A DNA stretch of 36,038 nucleotides from Bradyrhizobium pachyrhizi (GCF_001189245.1 NZ_LFIQ01000089.1:34872-70909); one strand, 5' to 3'; positions 15,630 through 24,071 are shown, counted from the first letter of the stretch. Notes: generated by a model from the letters alone, not told the origin. Numbers and translations: made by a program.

Positions 15630-15860
15630 TCATCTTTTGGTCGAGATCCAGCGCCGAAAGGTCCGTTCCCCGACACCCAAAGGCTCCGCTGCTTTCAGCT
15701 GGTTGGACTCCAAAGCCTCGTACCGGCCTAAAATGTCCAGAGACTTGATTATGCGCACACGCTGAAGGGCTTCCGTCCGGCGCATCACATGCCGCTCCAA
15801 AGGGTACGAAAATTGCCGGACATATCGTGTGCTACATAGGCCGGACATACCGTGTGCTAC
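15630..15860 (-). mobile_element. Insertion-sequence remnant, ISNCY-like transposase N-terminus
   Basis: A minus-strand frame from about 15785 reads MRRTEALQRVRIIKSLDI, then YEALESNQLKAAEPLGVGERTFRRW. This is the helix-turn-helix opening of ISNCY-type (IS1202-like) transposases, which usually continue for several hundred residues. Here it stops at 15630 after about 50 codons and no catalytic part follows. The two 21-bp repeats just upstream (15815-15860) probably come from the end of the element, where the transposase binds. I see no recognisable gene between the start of the glycine-rich unit (15414) and 15629, so the element is a fragment. The family assignment is from memory of the N-terminal sequence. 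Confidence 0.6.
15815..15860. repeat. Two 21-bp direct repeats at the IS remnant end
   Basis: The 21-nt unit at 15815-15835 is repeated at 15840-15860 with one difference (CATAT against CATAC in the middle), separated by 4 nt (period 25). Both start GCCGGACATA and end CGTGTGCTAC. Direct sub-repeats of this kind occur at ends of some insertion sequences. Confidence 0.8.
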
Positions 15861-15904
15861 CGACACGCAGGCGATCCTGCTCTTGCCTTTTCGGTTGTTG
15901 TAAA

Positions 15905-16073
15905 CGCTGGTCCGCCGCGCCGTATTGGGCCGTGGCACATCACCGCAGACCTCGTCGAGCACGGCGCGAAGCACTGCAGCCGTCTCGTCGCCGAGCATTG
16001 CCGCCTCCCTGCCCACACGGATCTGTTCATGCTGTAGCGCGAGAAGGCGCGAGACGATTTTAAGTATGTTAAG
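15905..16073 (-). pseudogene. Possible remnant of a small conserved protein
   Basis: The minus-strand frame upstream of the IS end contains RLLALQHEQIRVGREAAML and GDETAAVLRAVLDEVCGDV. This has the even composition and helix pattern of a real protein and recalls the opening of small rhizobial hypothetical proteins. It has no good start, and it loses sense where the IS repeats begin. It may be a gene broken by the insertion. It is open without stops, so chance cannot be excluded. Confidence 0.3.
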
Positions 16074-16107
16074 GTAGCGCGCTGAATTCCGATCTTCGTA
16101 GCTGCGA

Positions 16108-17484
16108 TTGCACATTAATTTCGGTCCGCGTCGCGAGGAACTTCGGGGCGCCGCGCGCGCTGATCCAGATGAGCCGACCGAAGGTCGGCGGTCGAAATCC
16201 GGCTACCCCGATTTGACTGACAACAGCGAGAAGCCGCGCTCAAGTTGGCGCCGCACCTTGGGGCTCGGCATTGTGGCCGGCGCCGCCGACGACGATTGCT
16301 CTGCGATCGGCACCTACGCGAGTGCCGGCGCGCAATTCGGGCTCACGCTGCTCTGGATGGCGCCGGTTACGTTTCCGATGATGTTCTCAGTCGTCTATCT
16401 TTCCTCCAAACTGGGACAAGTCACAGGCAAAGGACTTTTTCAGGTCGTCCGGGAACGCTATCCGAAGTGGCTGCTGTGGCCGATGCTGATCGGCGTGCTG
16501 ATCGGAAACACCATTGAGGCCGCAGCCGACACCGCGGGCATGGCGGCCTGTCTGAACATCTTTGTGCCAATACCGCCGTTCCTGACGGCGATCGCGATCG
16601 CCGTCATTATCCTGTCGTTTCAGATGTTCGGATCCTACGACTTCATTCGCAATGTGTTCCGATGGTTGGCGCTCTCGCTGTTCGCGTATGCCGGGTCGGC
16701 GATCCTGGCCAAGCCCGATCCGACCGAGATCCTGCGCGGCACCTTCCTGCCCCACATCGAGTTGACCAAGGATTCTCTTTCGATCCTCGTCGCCATCATT
16801 GGTACTACGCTGTCGGCTTATCTCTATACTTGGCAGTCCAACGTCGAGGTCGAGGAGAAGATTGCCGCCGGCAAGACCAGGACGGCCGAGCGACGCGGCA
16901 CGAGCGATTCCGAACTCGTACGCTCGCAGCGCGACATCGTCGTCGGAATGGCATTCTCGAATATCATCATGTACTTTATCATCCTATCGACGGGTGCGAC
17001 ACTGCATCAGGTCGGACAGACCAATATCGAGAATGCAGCGCAAGCGGCTGAGGCACTTCGCCCATTGGCCGGCAGCGGTGCGACCGTGCTGTTCGCCATG
17101 GGGGTGATCGCGGTCGGCTTCCTGGCAGTCCCCGTGATGACGACGGGGGCCGCCTACGATCTCGCTCAAGCGATCGGCTGGAAGAGCAGCCTGCATGCGA
17201 GCCCTCGCGAAGCCAAGGGATTCTATGCCTTGATCGCCGGCTTCACCGCAGTTGCGGTCGTGCTGAACAGCCTCGGCTTCAATCCGATGAGAGCCCTGGT
17301 CTATGCCGGCATCGTGCAGGGCTTTTCGACGCCCCCTCTGCTTTTGTTCATGGTGCTTCTCACCAACGATCGGGAGCTGATGGGCGATAAGACCAACGGC
17401 TTCTGGCTTAATCTCCTCAGTTGGATCACCGTGGCCGCCATCTTCGCCGCCAGCATCGGCCTCGGTTTGTCCTGGTTGCTATAG
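16108..17484 (+). CDS. NRAMP-family-like divalent metal transporter, variant type
   Basis: The 458-residue protein has about eleven membrane spans and the overall pattern of NRAMP metal-ion transporters. The first span reads LGIVAGAADDDCSAIGTYA, where classical manganese/iron carriers have DPGN; the sixth span (SAYLYTWQSNVEVEE) lacks the usual Met-Pro-His metal site. It therefore belongs to a divergent branch and its substrate is uncertain. The loop between residues 240 and 280 is charged. The start is weak: 16108 is a TTG without a clear ribosome binding site, and the first 50 residues are unlike a transporter N-terminus; a TTG near 16213 is another option. The gene lies just downstream of the IS remnant, so its original 5' end or promoter may be lost. 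Confidence 0.75.
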   Translation: MHINFGPRREELRGAARADPDEPTEGRRSKSGYPDLTDNSEKPRSSWRRTLGLGIVAGAADDDCSAIGTYASAGAQFGLTLLWMAPVTFPMMFSVVYLSSKLGQVTGKGLFQVVRERYPKWLLWPMLIGVLIGNTIEAAADTAGMAACLNIFVPIPPFLTAIAIAVIILSFQMFGSYDFIRNVFRWLALSLFAYAGSAILAKPDPTEILRGTFLPHIELTKDSLSILVAIIGTTLSAYLYTWQSNVEVEEKIAAGKTRTAERRGTSDSELVRSQRDIVVGMAFSNIIMYFIILSTGATLHQVGQTNIENAAQAAEALRPLAGSGATVLFAMGVIAVGFLAVPVMTTGAAYDLAQAIGWKSSLHASPREAKGFYALIAGFTAVAVVLNSLGFNPMRALVYAGIVQGFSTPPLLLFMVLLTNDRELMGDKTNGFWLNLLSWITVAAIFAASIGLGLSWLL

Positions 17485-17578
17485 GCGTTGCCGGTTCGCC
17501 GCAACGGCTGCGTGAAGGACCGAACTTCCGGGGAGATCGGGATAGCTGGGCCAGTTTGCGCCGGCACTCGATCGGCGG

Positions 17579-18364
17579 CTACCTCTTTGCAGTCCCCGGC
17601 TCCGCCATCTTGCGGTGCTGCTTGGCCAGAAGGGCGGCGGGAGTGACGTTCGCGACCGCCGACTGCAGCTTGTTCTTCAGCCCCGTGACGATGTCCCCCT
17701 CGCCCTTCATCATCGCATCGAAGCCTGCTTTGGCAACAGCCGCGGCATCGTCCTTCTTCGCGGTGCCGACGCTGGTGTCCATCATATCGGCGCGGCGGAA
17801 AAACTCGGTCTCGGTCGCGCCGGGCATCAGACAAGTCACCGTGATGCGAGTATCACGTAACTCTTCCCGAAGCGCAAAGGAGAATGAATCGAGGAATGCC
17901 TTAGAGCCGTTATAGACGGCCTGGAAGCTGCCGGGGGTGAAGCCGGCGATCGAGCCGGTGATCAGGATGCGGCCGGAATCCCGGCGGCGCATCTCGTTGC
18001 CGACGCAATGCAGAAGATACACCGTTCCGGTGATATTGGTCTCGATGACCCGCCGGATGCCGTTGAAGTCCTGATCCAGGAAAGCGCGGCCGAGACCGAC
18101 GCCGGCGTTCGCCAGCAGAGCGTCGACTGGACGACCTTGCGTCGCGGCACAGAGGCGATCGACCCCTTCCGTCGTCGAGAGATCCGCCAACACTGCATCC
18201 ACCTGTCCACCGAGGCCCCGCAGCTCTGCAGCGGCCGTTTCGATCGCGTTCTCGTCGGCGGCGATCAGGAGATCGAATCCTGCCAGTGCGCAGCATCGGG
18301 CAAGTTCCAGGCCGATACCGGTGGATGCGCCGGTGACGATGGCAAATTGACGTGGCGCTGACAT
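17579..18364 (-). CDS. Short-chain dehydrogenase/reductase
   Basis: The 261-residue protein has the classical SDR motifs: TGASTGIGLELAR for the cofactor, NAGVG, the catalytic Ser in ILITGSIAG, and YNGSKAF (Tyr-x3-Lys). The segment SFALREELRDTRITVTCLMPGATETEFF matches the DltE/YqjQ-like group of unknown substrate. The C-terminal part, past residue 200, is a helical extension (TAKKDDAAAVAKAGFDAMM). ATG at 18364 follows AAGGA by 6 nt; a TTG two codons earlier is less likely. It is convergent with the NRAMP-like gene and divergent from the zinc dehydrogenase. A GGAAC element lies upstream (18422-18418), but its -10 partner (GATT) is poor. Confidence 0.85.
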   Translation of the reverse strand: MSAPRQFAIVTGASTGIGLELARCCALAGFDLLIAADENAIETAAAELRGLGGQVDAVLADLSTTEGVDRLCAATQGRPVDALLANAGVGLGRAFLDQDFNGIRRVIETNITGTVYLLHCVGNEMRRRDSGRILITGSIAGFTPGSFQAVYNGSKAFLDSFSFALREELRDTRITVTCLMPGATETEFFRRADMMDTSVGTAKKDDAAAVAKAGFDAMMKGEGDIVTGLKNKLQSAVANVTPAALLAKQHRKMAEPGTAKR

Positions 18365-18520
18365 AGCCAATCCTTGAACACATGAGTTGCTCGCTCAAAT
18401 CGCCGGCCTGGTAGCTTGTTCCTATCCACCTGTGGGATCGGCAGCCGCAAAACTTCTCCGAGGCTAGCAACCAACTTTGTCGATTTGACTTGGAATTCAT
18501 CATTCGAGCCGGAGGCAGAG

Positions 18521-19696
18521 ATGAAGGCGCTGGTTTGGCACGGCAAGGAGGACATTCGCTGCGACGAAGTCACCGACCCCCGGATCGAGGATCCGCGCGA
18601 TGCCATCATCAGGGTCACGAGCTGCGCAATCTGCGGCTCCGACCTGCACTTGTTCCACAACTTCATTCCCGGCATGCTGCCCGGCGACATCATGGGCCAC
18701 GAGACGATGGGTGAAGTCGTCGAGACCGGCGACGCGATGGACGGCAAGCTTAAGAAGGGCGACCGCATCGTGGTGCCTTTCACCATCATCTGCGGCCAAT
18801 GCGAGCAGTGCAAACGCGGCAATTTCTCTGTATGCGAGACCACCAACCGCAAGCGGCATTTGGCCGAGAAGGTGTTTGGCCACACCACAGCAGGATTGTT
18901 TGGCTACACGCATCTAACTGGCGGCTATCCGGGCGGCCAGGCGGAATACCTCCGTGTTCCCTTCGCCGACGCCACGCATATCAAGGTTCCGGAGGGGCTG
19001 TCGGACGAACAGGTGCTGTTCCTCAGCGACATCTTCCCGACCGGCTGGCAGGCCGCCGCGCAATGCGACATCGAGCCGAGCGATACGGTCGCCATCTGGG
19101 GCTGCGGTCCGGTTGGTCAAATGGCGATCCGCAGCGCAATCCTGCTCGGCGCCAACCAGGTGATCGCCATTGATTGCTTGCCCGAGCGGCTCAGCATGGC
19201 CGAGGCCGGCGGCGCGACCATCATCGACTTCAAGACGGAAAGCGTGATGGATCGGTTGCAGGAGCTGACCGATGGACGCGGTCCGGAGAAGTGCATCGAT
19301 GCGACAGGCATGGAATCCCATGTGATGCCGTCGCAACCGGACACAATACTCGACCGCGCCAAACAGATGCTGATGCTGGAGAGCGATCGCCCCCATGTGT
19401 TGCGCGAGATGATCTATCTCTGCCGGCCGGGCGGCGTGATCTCGATTCCCGGTGTCTATAGCGGCTTCTCGGACAAGATTCCGATGGGCGCCCTGATGAA
19501 CAAGGGGCTCACGATCCGCACCGGTCAGACCCACGTCAACCGCTGGACCGACGACCTGCTGCGCCGCATCGCTGACGGCGAAATCGACCCATCGTTCGTC
19601 ATTACTCACACCGTCAATCTCGAGCACGGGCCCGAGATGTACAGGCTATTCCGTGACAAGCAGGACAGCTGCGTCAAGGTCGTGCTGAAGCCCTGA
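18521..19696 (+). CDS. Zinc-dependent dehydrogenase, formaldehyde-dehydrogenase-like
   Basis: The 391-residue cytosolic enzyme belongs to the medium-chain zinc dehydrogenases. Catalytic zinc ligands are C38 and H60 (AICGSDLH and MGHE). The structural zinc loop CGQCEQCKRGNFSVC gives C91, C94, C97 and C105. The NAD(P)-binding motif is GCGPVGQMA. The long insert around residues 255-290 resembles the formaldehyde dehydrogenase/dismutase branch, so an aldehyde or alcohol such as formaldehyde is a plausible substrate (inference). GGAGG lies 5 nt before the ATG; the longer frame opening at 18416 is rejected. It is followed closely by a membrane protein gene often found with this enzyme type. It could detoxify formaldehyde from the PQQ dehydrogenase. 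Confidence 0.88.
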   Translation: MKALVWHGKEDIRCDEVTDPRIEDPRDAIIRVTSCAICGSDLHLFHNFIPGMLPGDIMGHETMGEVVETGDAMDGKLKKGDRIVVPFTIICGQCEQCKRGNFSVCETTNRKRHLAEKVFGHTTAGLFGYTHLTGGYPGGQAEYLRVPFADATHIKVPEGLSDEQVLFLSDIFPTGWQAAAQCDIEPSDTVAIWGCGPVGQMAIRSAILLGANQVIAIDCLPERLSMAEAGGATIIDFKTESVMDRLQELTDGRGPEKCIDATGMESHVMPSQPDTILDRAKQMLMLESDRPHVLREMIYLCRPGGVISIPGVYSGFSDKIPMGALMNKGLTIRTGQTHVNRWTDDLLRRIADGEIDPSFVITHTVNLEHGPEMYRLFRDKQDSCVKVVLKP

Positions 19697-19718
19697 AGCC
19701 AAAGCGAGAGCTGACACC

Positions 19719-20255
19719 ATGTACTATGTTGCCAACATCATGCGCTCGAAGGGCGATCCGAAGATCGTACGCAGCGGACCCCGTCATATTCCCCCGGCGG
19801 ACCGCCTGGCACGCTCACTTGGCTGGTTCAGCATCGGGCTGGGCGCTCTCGAACTCCTCGCCCCGCGCCGCATCACGGGGCCGCTCGGCATGCAGGGCGA
19901 CGAAACCCTGGTGCGCGCGTTCGGTCTGCGGGAAATCTTCAGCGGCATCATGTCGCTGTCGGTCGACCGCAATGCCGGCCTGTGGAGCCGGGTCGCCGGA
20001 GACGGACTCGACGCCGCGGCATTGATGTCCGCCATGAATCGGGACAATCCGAAGAAACACAACGTCGCGCTCGCCTTGCTGATGATCGGCGGCATCGCCT
20101 TGCTGGACTACCGCGGCGCACAGGAAACGACGCGGCGACCGCAAATCGGGCGCCGCCGCCTGTATCCGGACCGCACCGGCTTCCCAAAGGGGCTGGCGGC
20201 GGCAAGGAACTCAGCTCGGGAGCTGCTATCGCGCACGAAGACCGTAGCATCCTGA
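19719..20255 (+). CDS. Membrane-associated protein of unknown function
   Basis: The 178-residue protein has hydrophobic segments at about 32-50 (LGWFSIGLGALELLAP), a conserved-looking FGLREIFSGIMSL helix, and VALALLMIGGIALLDY. The C-terminal 50 residues are basic. It resembles the DUF4267-like membrane proteins that accompany zinc dehydrogenases in many alphaproteobacteria, but I am not certain of the family name. It begins 22 nt after the dehydrogenase stop and is probably in its operon. No catalytic residues are visible. Confidence 0.75.
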   Translation: MYYVANIMRSKGDPKIVRSGPRHIPPADRLARSLGWFSIGLGALELLAPRRITGPLGMQGDETLVRAFGLREIFSGIMSLSVDRNAGLWSRVAGDGLDAAALMSAMNRDNPKKHNVALALLMIGGIALLDYRGAQETTRRPQIGRRRLYPDRTGFPKGLAAARNSARELLSRTKTVAS

Positions 20256-20289
20256 GTGCGCACCGCGTACGCCAACGTAGGGCGGACCG

Positions 20290-21429
20290 ATGGCCGTACT
20301 AGCCGGGGCAGATCGAAGCACGGCGACCCCGGGCGGTAAATCGCGCTGGCTCGCCGCGGCCGAGCTCGGCTTGATCAGCAGCAGTTTCTCCACCATCGTC
20401 AGCCAACTGGCTGCCGCGCGGATCGGCCGCGATGCCGCTGTCGACTGGATGACGGTCGCCGCGATTCCGGGACGCGACTGGGTGCTCGGCCCAGAGCCGT
20501 CGTGGAGCGCGATCCTTTTCGGCATTGCATTCCACCAATGGGCCGACTTCTCCTGGGCGCTCGTATTCTTTGGCCTGCTCGGCCGTTGGACCTTTCACCT
20601 GACACCGATGCAGATCCTGGTCGCCGCACTGCCTTGGGCGATCCTGTCGTCCGCAACGGAATGGTTCGTTCTGGTCCCATTATTCCCGTTCTTCCAGCCA
20701 CTGTTCACGCTGCAGCAGCCCTACTGGATCGGATTGCTTGTTCACGCCTCCTCGGCCATGATGTACCCGCTATTTGTCTGGCTGCGGTGGCCCGCCGGAT
20801 GCGTGCCGGCTCGCGATGCGCGATTCGGCCGCCGCTGGGCTACAGCAGCCGTCCTCGTCATCACCGTGCTTTCCGTCGCGGCGTTCGCCAGTGCGACCGG
20901 CCGCGAGTTTCCATGGGCCGGCGGCGATCTGGATTCGGATCAACTCTACATCCGCCACATGACGACCCATCATACCCAGGGTATCGAGCTCGCGCGGCTC
21001 GGTGCTGAACGCGCCCGTGATCCCCATCTTCGGGCCCTTGCTGGATTGATGGTCGCGAGCCAGGCCGGCGAGAACCGCATATTCGAGCGCTGGTGGCAAA
21101 GCTGGTTCGAGACTTCAATGCCGGACTGCACGGACGACGAGCGCGCCCGCATGCCGGGCTTTCTGACCACCCAACAGCTGCGAGAGGTTCGCAACGCCTC
21201 ATCCGACACATTCGATGCAGTGTTCGTGCGTATGATGACGCTGCATCACAAGGGCGCCGTCAAGATGGCCGACCAGGAGTGGCGCAGTCGCGGCGACCTG
21301 CGGCTCCGCATCATGGCGCACGCCGTCCGTCACGAGCAGCAAGGCGAAATTGCTTTGATGCATGGCGCGAGCGGAGCCGCCGTCGTCGCTGACGCCTATC
21401 GCAATATGTTTTCTGACAATGTTAACTAG
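20290..21429 (+). CDS. Membrane protein with C-terminal DUF305 domain
   Basis: The 379-residue protein has an N-terminal membrane part with about five spans (residues 25-215), including FGIAFHQWADFSWALVFFG and WAILSSATEWFVLVPLFPFF. The C-terminal half is a DUF305 ferritin-like domain with two His-His motifs, HMTTHHTQGIELA and MMTLHHKGAVKMA, and late HAVRHEQQGEIALMH. DUF305 domains are usually exported and linked to metals or copper stress; here the domain probably faces the periplasm. The gene begins 34 nt after the previous stop and may share its transcript. The N-terminal part is not a family I recognise. Confidence 0.75.
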   Translation: MAVLAGADRSTATPGGKSRWLAAAELGLISSSFSTIVSQLAAARIGRDAAVDWMTVAAIPGRDWVLGPEPSWSAILFGIAFHQWADFSWALVFFGLLGRWTFHLTPMQILVAALPWAILSSATEWFVLVPLFPFFQPLFTLQQPYWIGLLVHASSAMMYPLFVWLRWPAGCVPARDARFGRRWATAAVLVITVLSVAAFASATGREFPWAGGDLDSDQLYIRHMTTHHTQGIELARLGAERARDPHLRALAGLMVASQAGENRIFERWWQSWFETSMPDCTDDERARMPGFLTTQQLREVRNASSDTFDAVFVRMMTLHHKGAVKMADQEWRSRGDLRLRIMAHAVRHEQQGEIALMHGASGAAVVADAYRNMFSDNVN

Positions 21430-21699
21430 GCTCCGCTTGGCGAGCGGCATTCAGTCGGCGGCCAAAGGATGCAACGACGCGTGGCAATCGGCGGTCGAGC
21501 GATCAACTTTCCTTGAGGTACGTCATCTTTTGCCGGCACGATCCGCATCGTCCGGTGCCCCATATCGGCGGTCTCAATCAGAGTGCATCGCTCCCTCGAA
21601 CCACCCCGCCGCCTCGCTCTGTACACCACGTGTCTTAAGTTAATGCCGCGTCGTCCGCTCTTGCTAAGATGCAATGGTCAGCTATTCCCAAGCGTAGTC
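21430..21699. other. Intergenic region before the Crp/Fnr gene
   Basis: I see no convincing gene, GGAAC promoter or strong hairpin. An 82-codon minus-strand frame (21426-21674) shows no recognisable protein. Palindromic operator half-sites for the regulator itself were not evident by eye. Confidence 0.4.
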
Positions 21700-22497
21700 A
21701 TGCAAGCAGGATTTCCGTTCTCAAGGTTCGCCGAACGCCTGGCGGCAGTGGGCACCCTGTCATCAGATAATCTCGATCTGTTGGCGAAGATGCCGAGCAG
21801 TATCAACCACTACAGCTCTCGCCATCGCCTTATGCAGCGAGGTGAACTTCCAACACATTGTCATTTGTTGCTTCAGGGATATCTATGCTGGCAGGATTCT
21901 GAGGGGCGCGATCGCAGAATCATCTCGATCCATGTCCCCGGCGACGTTCCGGACCTTTATACGGTCCATGATCTCCAAGTTGACTACGACCTCGTGACGG
22001 TTGGCCCCGCGGTTGTCGCGTCGGTTCCTCACCGCTTCTTCTGGGAACTGGCCGAGCTTTCGCCGTCACTCTGGCGCTCGCTATTGCGACTCATTCTGAT
22101 CGACGCTGCGAGCTCGAGGGACTGGATCCTGAACGTGAGCAGCCGCGATGCGCTCGAACGCGTCGCGCATCTCATATGCGAAATAGCCACGCGACTGCGC
22201 GCCGTCGGTCTGGCGAGAGACTTATGCATTCCCTTCCCCTTCACGCAATCCGAGCTCGCGGCGGCCTGCGGCATATCGGCCGTTCACGCCAACCGGACCA
22301 TCCAGGAACTTCGCCGCAGCAACCTGCTGCAATGGCATTCGAAAACCATTACGATCACGAACTGGCACGGCTTGGTCCGTCTGGCCGGATTCAATCCAGC
22401 CTATCTGCGGTTACCGGTGCTCGACGAGGTCGAACCAGCAGAGCCGCCGGCGGCAAGATCAGCCGATGCAGTCGCCAACGCAGCTTCGCTGCGCTGA
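21700..22497 (+). CDS. Crp/Fnr-family transcription regulator
   Basis: The 265-residue protein has a cyclic-nucleotide-binding-like fold (about residues 20-140: HRLMQRGELPTHCHLLLQGYL, then IISIHVPGDVPDLYTV) and a C-terminal winged helix-turn-helix (FTQSELAAACGISAVHANRTIQELRR). There is no N-terminal Cys cluster for an Fe-S centre, so it is not an oxygen-sensing FNR; its ligand is unknown. Several starts are possible; I chose the ATG at 21700 by family length, although no good ribosome binding site precedes it. Frames opening at 21583 or 21643 would add basic, unlikely residues. The last 97 bases overlap the 3' end of the glycosyltransferase gene on the other strand. Confidence 0.82.
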   Translation: MQAGFPFSRFAERLAAVGTLSSDNLDLLAKMPSSINHYSSRHRLMQRGELPTHCHLLLQGYLCWQDSEGRDRRIISIHVPGDVPDLYTVHDLQVDYDLVTVGPAVVASVPHRFFWELAELSPSLWRSLLRLILIDAASSRDWILNVSSRDALERVAHLICEIATRLRAVGLARDLCIPFPFTQSELAAACGISAVHANRTIQELRRSNLLQWHSKTITITNWHGLVRLAGFNPAYLRLPVLDEVEPAEPPAARSADAVANAASLR

Positions 22498-23429
22498 CTG
22501 AGCGCATTCTGGACTTCTTCGATGACAGGTCCCCATTCGCCCGGCCTTCGCTGGCGAAACAACCGCGCCGTCGGGTACCAAATGGAACGTTCACCAGATG
22601 CAGGCCAGCGCCAGTCACAGTCGGCATGCAGAAGGACCCACACCTCGAGCCCGAGCGCGCCGGCGAGATGCGCGATCATCGTATCCACGCAGATGACAAG
22701 ATCCAATTGAGCCATCCGCTGGCCCAGCAAACAAATATCCGCGGTGCTGATGTCTCGTGCACCGATGGCTCGCGCCATTGCGGCTCCCGGCCCGAGCTGC
22801 AGGGAGTACAAGTCGATGTCGGATGCGCGGAGACGCTGCAACTCGGCGGCCGGAATCTCTCTCCGCTTATCCCACGCGCCCACTTCCCAAACCAGGCCTA
22901 CTGCCGCTCGACCTCTACCGCTCCGCTGAAATCGCGCTGTGGTAGGCGACAGGCTGAGATACGGCCTCTGAAATGCGATCTGATTTCGGTCTGCCCTGAT
23001 GGCGTGCGGCACCTCCATGATTTCGATATCGACATCAAATTCGACGTCAGGCACTCCGTCGTGAAGCGGGATGGCACGATCGACACCATCGGCTCGACCG
23101 ATCAGCGCAAGCAACGGCGGCTGGCACCAGACCGTTACTTCACGCGCAATTGCGCGCAATGCGGGCATGAAACGGATGAACTGGATCGTATCTCCGAGCC
23201 CGTGATAGCAACGAACCAGGACGCTCTTGCCTCGTAGCTCCTCGCCGCGCCAGATCCGCTGCAGATGGCGAGGTCCACTATGCTTATCTAGGCCCGGTCC
23301 CCACAGTCGCGCCAGATCGCGATCATTGATCGCCCATGCGCGGTCGAGATCGCAGGCTCGCATCGCATCAATCCAGTCCTGTCCGGCATCCGCCGACCGA
23401 TCAGTCGAGGCGACGGCCGGCCCGCTCAC
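22401..23429 (-). CDS. GT9-like (heptosyltransferase-type) glycosyltransferase
   Basis: The 342-residue protein resembles the C-terminal catalytic part of tetratricopeptide-linked glycosyltransferases and of GT9 heptosyltransferases: SVLVRCYHGLGDTIQFIRF, then ICLLGQRMAQLDLVICVDTMIAHLAGALG, and WVLLHADCDWRW. These transfer a sugar from a nucleotide donor. Its start is a GTG at 23429 with a poor ribosome binding site; an ATG 22 codons later is an alternative. The final 30 residues are Ala/Ser/Gly-rich and lie antisense to the Crp/Fnr gene, as if an earlier stop had been lost. It precedes the saccharide cluster but points the other way. Confidence 0.8.
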   Translation of the reverse strand: MSGPAVASTDRSADAGQDWIDAMRACDLDRAWAINDRDLARLWGPGLDKHSGPRHLQRIWRGEELRGKSVLVRCYHGLGDTIQFIRFMPALRAIAREVTVWCQPPLLALIGRADGVDRAIPLHDGVPDVEFDVDIEIMEVPHAIRADRNQIAFQRPYLSLSPTTARFQRSGRGRAAVGLVWEVGAWDKRREIPAAELQRLRASDIDLYSLQLGPGAAMARAIGARDISTADICLLGQRMAQLDLVICVDTMIAHLAGALGLEVWVLLHADCDWRWPASGERSIWYPTARLFRQRRPGEWGPVIEEVQNALSQRSEAALATASADLAAGGSAGSTSSSTGNRR

Positions 23430-23494
23430 TTCGCGCTGGACCGCCGAACGAACTTGTGGAAGCGGCTGGTCTTCCCGTCCTTGGTGCGATCCTG

Positions 23495-23734
23495 CTAGAG
23501 AAATGCAAGGTCGGCCTCGTCGAACTTACGGAAGAATTCGTCCCAACCGATTCGATCAAGCCCTTCGTCCGTGGGATCGAAGTCGATACGCAGGATTCCT
23601 GCATGGCCATCTTCCTCAGTCGCTTCAACCGTCGCCGGCCGGCCGTGCCGTGACTCGGCCCAATGCCGGATTGCGTTGTGATCCGTGGTGGTGTGGGCTT
23701 CGGTTTCTCCCACCTTGGTGTGGCTTTGCGTCAT
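23495..23734 (-). CDS. Small acidic conserved protein
   Basis: The 79-residue protein begins MTQSHTKVGETEAHTTTDH and continues NAIRHWAESRHGRPATV and ILRIDFDP, ending WDEFFRKFDEADLAFL. This pattern (a His/Trp helix, a LRIDF strand and a final WDEFFxKF...LAFL) is shared by small hypothetical proteins widespread in rhizobia; no function is known to me. Codon use and composition are ordinary. The ATG at 23734 follows AGGA closely; the longer frame up to 23920 is unlike a protein. It is a single gene in opposite orientation to the saccharide cluster, and no EcfG site was found for it. Confidence 0.7.
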   Translation of the reverse strand: MTQSHTKVGETEAHTTTDHNAIRHWAESRHGRPATVEATEEDGHAGILRIDFDPTDEGLDRIGWDEFFRKFDEADLAFL

Positions 23735-23995
23735 TGTCCTATCTCGCGCGCTATCTGGTTCTGATTGTGTGAGCCAGTCGGGCTCTTCGGCGAAACGCCG
23801 CTTGGCGCAATTTGTTCTTAGCGAGTTGTCACAAACGCAGCGTCCCTGGAATCCGCACCGGAGCATCATCTTCTTCATCTTCATCCAGGATGAAGATCGT
23901 TCCGTCGAACTGCCTCCCAATACTATCCTGAGTTAAGCGAATTCGATTTATGCGGCACAAACCGCGATGTTGGCGGTCCCCACGGGATCTACTCA
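23735..23995. other. Non-coding region upstream of the saccharide cluster
   Basis: I see no gene here. It should hold the minus-strand promoter of the small acidic protein, but no GGAAC-type site fits on that strand: a GTTCC at 23899-23903 has no partner element. The stretch 23870-23895 is rich in pyrimidines and ATC repeats. Confidence 0.4.
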
Positions 23996-24021
23996 GGAAC
24001 GAACATACCCGGCGGTACGTT
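23996..24021 (+). promoter_or_regulatory. EcfG-type general stress promoter for the saccharide cluster
   Basis: GGAAC (23996-24000), a 17-nt spacer and CGTT (24018-24021) match the consensus exactly. The first gene's ATG is 51 nt downstream. As the genes that follow have almost no gaps, this promoter probably drives at least the first seven. Confidence 0.8.
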
Positions 24022-24071
24022 CGCCGACGTACTTACGTTTTCCCGTGCACACTTCCGGAGGATCACCGCAA

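Noticed and set aside
15815..15860. CRISPR-like repeat pair
   Set aside because: Only two units with a 4-nt gap, next to a transposase fragment; it fits an IS end, not a CRISPR array.
18398..18422. EcfG-like site before the minus-strand dehydrogenase at 17579
   Set aside because: GGAAC is present, but the element 16 nt on is GATT, two bases off the consensus.
21426..21674. 82-codon minus-strand frame in the gap before the Crp/Fnr gene
   Set aside because: No family resemblance, no clear ribosome binding site, and composition like translated non-coding DNA.
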